From contig NZ_JAATOP010000001.1 of assembly GCF_011806565.1 (NCBI RefSeq), forward strand, positions 124,001 to 188,000: a stretch of 64,000 nucleotides of DNA. The letters run 5' to 3'. The position numbers were made by a program, and so were the translations under genes. Source of the stretch: Marivivens donghaensis. GTDB lineage: Bacteria; Pseudomonadota; Alphaproteobacteria; Rhodobacterales; Rhodobacteraceae. The notes under the pieces are model-generated. The model was not told where the DNA came from, made no database searches, and worked only from the letters and a program-made list of their open reading frames with translations. Positions 60,738 to 64,000 of this stretch are shown one piece after another (the stretch's first letter is position 1; each line of letters starts with the position of its first letter).

Positions 60738-60768
60738 AAAGCCGGAGGAGTAATCCTTCGGCTTTTTA
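60738..60768 (+). terminator. Intrinsic terminator of the L,D-transpeptidase gene
   Basis: AAAGCCGGAGGA, loop GTAA, TCCTTCGGCTTT (12 bp with one G-T pair), then TTATTTTAA. Confidence 0.92.
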
Positions 60769-60913
60769 TTTTAATGAACCTAATTTCTCACGATCACGCA
60801 CATTTAACTCACACTTTGGTATAGAAGTCGGGTTCTGAGGAACGTCGAGGTTGAATGTGCGGCTCGTAGAGTCCAGCTTATTGCCGAAGCCAGACGCCAG
60901 TGGGAGGCGACCT

Positions 60914-61243
60914 TTGTACGCAATTCTATTACCTGCCGTCGCATTGGCCGTCGTTGGATGGCTCATCCCGCAGCTCATCGCCAAGTTTCTGCCCGAAGGC
61001 CTCAAACCGCTTGCCATCAATGCCGTCATCTCGATCCTCGTAATGATGCTGATCGGCATCTGTTTTTTCATCGGCCTCTACGTGATCCAAGGTTTCCCGA
61101 TTTTCGAGCTGCTCGACGCGGGCTTCACGGCCGTGCTTGAACACTTCGTCCCGCTCGCCGCGATTTCCGCGCTGCTGTGGGGGCCGGTCCTGGTGCTCTC
61201 GATCGCGAATTTGCCCCGACACTGGAGCAAGGTGGTCTGGTAA
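60914..61243 (+). CDS. Small membrane protein of unknown function
   Basis: 109 residues with three hydrophobic segments (about residues 2-20, 34-58 and 80-100). I start it at a TTG at 60914 because GGGAGG lies 6 nt upstream; the frame stays open to a TTG at 60851, whose extra residues look uncharged by any known domain. No family recognised. First of three closely spaced membrane-protein genes, ending 6 nt before the next. Confidence 0.6.
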   Translation: MYAILLPAVALAVVGWLIPQLIAKFLPEGLKPLAINAVISILVMMLIGICFFIGLYVIQGFPIFELLDAGFTAVLEHFVPLAAISALLWGPVLVLSIANLPRHWSKVVW

Positions 61244-61249
61244 GGGCCG

Positions 61250-61516
61250 GTGCGGTTCATCGTCTTTCTCGCGGGCTTCGGCCTGATCCTGTCAGCGTTC
61301 TACCTCGTTGTTTCCGTCTATTCGCGGTCCGTCAGACGCGAGAAGCTCGAAAAATCGTGGGATGCGACCAATCTCGGGGGTGATCCCAACGCGCGGGAAG
61401 CCTATATCGCCGAGAACATGACCCGCTATGAACGCAGTTTTCGTAAAAAGCTGATCCTGCTGGTCTATATTATTCCAGCCGTCACCGTGGCGGTGATTTA
61501 TTTTGTGACGAACTGA
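61250..61516 (+). CDS. Small membrane protein of unknown function
   Basis: 88 residues from a GTG start. A hydrophobic N-terminal segment (FIVFLAGFGLILSAFYLVVSVYS), a polar middle (EKSWDATNLGGDPNAREAYIAENM) and a C-terminal segment (LILLVYIIPAVTVAVIYFV). The two helices flank a conserved-looking cytoplasmic loop. No family name recognised. Same transcript as its neighbours; the DUF1523 gene starts 7 nt later. Confidence 0.7.
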   Translation: MRFIVFLAGFGLILSAFYLVVSVYSRSVRREKLEKSWDATNLGGDPNAREAYIAENMTRYERSFRKKLILLVYIIPAVTVAVIYFVTN

Positions 61517-61523
61517 GGTCGAT

Positions 61524-62192
61524 ATGTCTTTCCGGATGATTTTCCGCGCTGTGCTCGTGGTGCTCTTGCTGCCGTTTTTCGACTACGTGCTTCCGCAGCA
61601 CGACATCGCGCGCATCACGGGGACGGAAGTCATCCGTCAGGACTTCAGCCGCTGGAACAGAATGTTCTACGCCCAGCCTGAAAGCGGTAACGCCGACCTC
61701 GGCTCGCGGGACGTGCTGTTCATTAATACGGTGCGCCGCCCGACCTATCTGTTCGGCCTTATCCGCGGTTCCGAAGCGAACGACATCATGATCTATCGCA
61801 ACGAGGACACAGGCTGGATCTGGCCGCCGTACTTCAAATTCGACAGCCGCGATCTGCAAGGCGAGGCGCAGGAATACACATCGACCTCCGCCAATCCGCA
61901 GTGGGTCGTCATCACCAAATACGGCTGGCGCAACCGCTTCCTGACCACGTTCCCGAATGCCGTGCGGATCAAGCCTGTCGATGGCCCTGACGTGACCATC
62001 ATTCCGTGGTTCAACATCATCTTCTTTATCGCGCTGGCGATCTTCATACTGTTCACCCGCCGCGTCTGGTTCCAGTTCCGCGAACGTGTGATGGACCCTG
62101 CGCTGGGCCGCGCAGGCAATGGTGTGGACCGTATGGAAGCGGGCATCGCAGAGCGGAAATCGCGCTTCAACCGCTGGCGCAATCGCAAGTAA
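61524..62192 (+). CDS. DUF1523 family membrane protein
   Basis: 222 residues. An N-terminal membrane anchor (IFRAVLVVLLLPFFDYVLP) is followed by a periplasmic region with DIARITGTEVIRQD, RDVLFINTV and YRNEDTGWIWPPYFKFDSRDLQ, then a C-terminal membrane helix (IIFFIALAIFILF) and basic tail. This matches DUF1523 in order and length. Function unknown. AGGTCGAT lies before the ATG. Confidence 0.85.
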   Translation: MSFRMIFRAVLVVLLLPFFDYVLPQHDIARITGTEVIRQDFSRWNRMFYAQPESGNADLGSRDVLFINTVRRPTYLFGLIRGSEANDIMIYRNEDTGWIWPPYFKFDSRDLQGEAQEYTSTSANPQWVVITKYGWRNRFLTTFPNAVRIKPVDGPDVTIIPWFNIIFFIALAIFILFTRRVWFQFRERVMDPALGRAGNGVDRMEAGIAERKSRFNRWRNRK

Positions 62193-63038
62193 TCAGGCGG
62201 GCTGGATCGCGTTCGTCTGGAACTGACGCCGGAACTGCGCTGGCGTCATCTTGTGGTAGGACAGGAACAACCTGTGAAAGTGGCTGAGGTTCGGGATACC
62301 GCAATCGGCGGCAATCTCGGCGAGGCTGTCGCCCGAACCCGTCAGCATTCGCGCGGCGTGCTGCATCCGGATTTCGTTAATGTATTCCGAAGGGCTCTGC
62401 CCGAGGAAATGACGCGCCGTACGGCTGACATGCGCATGGGCGCGGCCTGTGACACGAACAAAACCAGCAGCACCGTCGCGGAAAATCGCGGGTTCTTTGG
62501 CGGCGTTGCAGGCGCGCATCAGCCAGTCGGGCGCTTCTGAGGGCAGCGGAACCTGCTCTGCCATCAACGATGAAAGCAGCGGCAGCAGGAATGCTTCAGC
62601 GGCGAGCGACGAAGCGGACTGACGCTCCATCAACATCGCGGCGCGGTTCAGATCGGCCATCTGGCGGCTATCACGCAACACGCGGATAGGACGGGGCGCA
62701 TTGGCCCAGAAGAACCGCCCGTTTAATTCGGGATGTCGCGACAGCAGGCTGGCGATCAGATCGGCGGAAAAGCTCACCGAAACGGCCATCGCCTCTTCAC
62801 CGCGTCCCTGAAGGGCGTGAATATGCTGCGGCTGCACGAAAAGCAGCGAACCTTCCAGCAGATCCTCGTGACGGTCCTCGAGGTGGTGGCGCAGCTTGCC
62901 GTTCTGGACCCAGATCAATTCGTAGAAATCGTGTTGATGCAAGCTCTTGGGCTTCCGCTTGGACAGCAGAGCCCGCGAAAGCGCCCAATGTCCGCCCGCC
63001 GGAAGGACAGCGTCAGATTTGAGTAGCAGCACCGACAT
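62193..63038 (-). CDS. AraC-family transcriptional regulator
   Basis: 281 residues. The N-terminal half is a cupin-like effector domain (LHQHDFYELIWVQNGKLRHHLE). The C-terminal half has two HTH motifs of the AraC type: FVRVTGRAHAHVSRTARHFLG and SLAEIAADCGIPNLSHFHRLF. Effector and target unknown. Divergent from rpe, convergent and adjacent to the DUF1523 gene. Confidence 0.9.
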   Translation of the reverse strand: MSVLLLKSDAVLPAGGHWALSRALLSKRKPKSLHQHDFYELIWVQNGKLRHHLEDRHEDLLEGSLLFVQPQHIHALQGRGEEAMAVSVSFSADLIASLLSRHPELNGRFFWANAPRPIRVLRDSRQMADLNRAAMLMERQSASSLAAEAFLLPLLSSLMAEQVPLPSEAPDWLMRACNAAKEPAIFRDGAAGFVRVTGRAHAHVSRTARHFLGQSPSEYINEIRMQHAARMLTGSGDSLAEIAADCGIPNLSHFHRLFLSYHKMTPAQFRRQFQTNAIQPA

Positions 63039-63173
63039 GCGTACATCCTAACCACAAAGATCGATATTCATGTGAACCTATTTGCCGCAGTGCCGCAATA
63101 GATGGTTTGAATGGATGACGTTGCCAGCAAACCGCGTTAAATAGCGGCAGAATGCACTAGGAGGACGCTGCGC

Positions 63174-63863
63174 ATGACTTTCGACCGCTCTATCAAGATC
63201 GCTCCGTCGATTCTTTCCGCCGACTTCGCCAACTTTGGTCAGGAAATCCGCGCGATCGAGGATCAGGGCGCCGATTGGGTCCACGTCGATGTTATGGACG
63301 GGCACTTCGTGCCGAACCTGACCTTCGGCCCGCCCGCGGTTAAAGCGTTCCGTCCGCACGTCAAAACCTTCATGGATGTGCACCTGATGATCTCGCCGAT
63401 CGATCAGTACATCGAGGCATATGCCGAAGCCGGTGCCGACATGATCACGGCCCACATCGAGGCAGGTCCGCACATCCACCGCACCGTTCAGGCGATCCGC
63501 GTGCAGGGCGTTAAGGCTGGCGTTGCGCTGAACCCCGGTACCCGCGCTGAAGAAGTCGAGTATCTGCTAGACAGCATCGACATGGTGCTCGTGATGACCG
63601 TAAACCCGGGTTTTGGCGGTCAGAAGTTCATCCAGAACGGCGTCGAGAAGGTCCGCAAAGTGCGCGAGATGATCGGCGACCGTCCGGTCCATATTCAGGT
63701 CGACGGCGGCGTCGATACCAACACCGCTCCGCTCGTCGCGGCTGCCGGTGCGGACTCGCTGGTGGCTGGTTCGGCTGTGTTCAAAGGCGGTTCGGTCGAC
63801 AAGCCCGACGTCTACGGCGCGAACATCAAGGCAATCCGCGAAGCAGCGCAGTCCGCGCTCTGA
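63174..63863 (+). CDS. rpe: Ribulose-phosphate 3-epimerase
   Basis: 229 residues, TIM barrel. [29 protein letters not shown] (metal ligands His and Asp), [19 protein letters not shown] and [12 protein letters not shown] (second Asp) follow the Rpe pattern exactly. It interconverts ribulose 5-phosphate and xylulose 5-phosphate in the pentose phosphate or Calvin pathways. AGGAGG lies upstream of the ATG. No Calvin-cycle genes are visible. Confidence 0.97.
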   Translation: MTFDRSIKIAPSILSADFANFGQEIRAIEDQGADWVHVDVMDGHFVPNLTFGPPAVKAFRPHVKTFMDVHLMISPIDQYIEAYAEAGADMITAHIEAGPHIHRTVQAIRVQGVKAGVALNPGTRAEEVEYLLDSIDMVLVMTVNPGFGGQKFIQNGVEKVRKVREMIGDRPVHIQVDGGVDTNTAPLVAAAGADSLVAGSAVFKGGSVDKPDVYGANIKAIREAAQSAL

Positions 63864-63889
63864 TCTGCACGCAATCTGCACATCTTCCG

Positions 63890-63913
63890 CAGTCCGGCTA
63901 CGCGGCCGGACTG
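63890..63913 (+). terminator. Hairpin downstream of rpe
   Basis: CAGTCCGGC and GCCGGACTG form a 9-bp stem with a 6-nt loop, 27 nt after the rpe stop. No T tract follows, so termination may be partial. Confidence 0.5.
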
Positions 63914-63942
63914 ACACCTGTAGGCTCAACTACAGGAGACGA

Positions 63943-64000
63943 ATGATGAAGCAGATCGTGGTAAATGGTGTCCCGCAGAGCCTTTTGCGGGACGGATGGT
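63943..64000 (+). CDS. Unknown protein, N-terminal fragment
   Basis: The window ends after 19 codons. ATGs at 63943 and 63946 follow AGGAG (63934-63938). The visible product is MMKQIVVNGVPQSLLRDGW; no family can be assigned. The ribosome binding site lies in one arm of a perfect 7-bp hairpin (CCTGTAG and CTACAGG, 63917-63936). Confidence 0.5.
   Translation, partial: MMKQIVVNGVPQSLLRDGW

Noticed and set aside
1-64000. CRISPR array, prophage, insertion sequence or attachment site
   Set aside because: No regularly spaced direct repeats, no transposase, integrase or phage structural gene, and no duplicated tRNA ends were seen.

Overview
The window looks like a chromosomal segment of a marine Rhodobacterales (Roseobacter-group) alphaproteobacterium. 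The evidence is high GC with tight ATGA/GTGA overlaps, a MipZ division ATPase, an atpI-B-E-F'-F operon carrying two b-type subunits, several families common in this order (DUF1285, DUF1523, DUF599, zf-CHCC), and a typical Rhodobacterales palindromic element at gene 3' ends. I see no tRNA, rRNA, CRISPR array, prophage or insertion sequence. Identifications rest on recognition of motifs and families by reading; no database search was run.

Layout. 1-1801: YbbA/YbbP-type ABC exporter divergent from the esterase TesA. 1795-3498: DUF4329 protein, cold-shock protein, thioredoxin TrxC and a small membrane protein. 3711-9702: fdsGBA-fdhD-fdsD, a soluble NAD-dependent molybdenum formate dehydrogenase behind a palindromic operator candidate. 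9699-11144: an in-frame chimera of a hydrogenase-sensor kinase (HupT/HoxJ type) and the last part of HypE, best read as the scar of a deleted [NiFe]-hydrogenase locus. 11290-13785: MipZ and a DEAD-box RNA helicase. 14338-19445: the rpsP-rimM-trmD-rplS ribosomal/tRNA set, interspersed with bluB, a sulfotransferase and an AT-richer two-gene insertion on the other strand. 19487-24731: chorismate mutase, two GNAT acetyltransferases, Ffh, a LysR regulator, an EamA transporter and an ArsR regulator with its own operator. 24962-27589: the F0 sector of ATP synthase. 27648-38250: FadR-type regulator, OmpA lipoprotein, endonuclease III, PfkB kinase, a divergent sulfotransferase/GT14 pair, HIT protein, ABC ATPase, zinc-finger protein and PolA. 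38522-44644: Hsp20 with a ROSE-like RNA thermometer, a trypsin-like protease, glcDEF (glycolate oxidase) and a DUF599 protein. 44641-51312: a moxR-DUF58-DUF4159-membrane protein operon. 51381-54417: DUF1285, hydroxypyruvate isomerase-like protein, PurU and a methyltransferase. 54573-60717: phytase-like secreted protein with a three-unit Pho box, succinate-semialdehyde dehydrogenase, formamidase-like hydrolase, Imm22-like protein and L,D-transpeptidase. 60914-64000: small membrane proteins, an AraC regulator, Rpe and a truncated gene.

Functional threads. One-carbon and C2 metabolism recurs: formate oxidation (fds), formyl-THF hydrolysis that releases formate (purU), glycolate oxidation (glcDEF) and a hydroxypyruvate isomerase-like enzyme. 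Several regulators sit beside perfect inverted repeats that look like autoregulatory operators (ArsR, FadR/GntR). The most unusual observations are the hupT-hypE fusion, the ROSE thermometer, the Pho box, and five copies of a 3'-end hairpin element, one of which encodes the C-terminus of GlcD and also supplies the glcE ribosome binding site.
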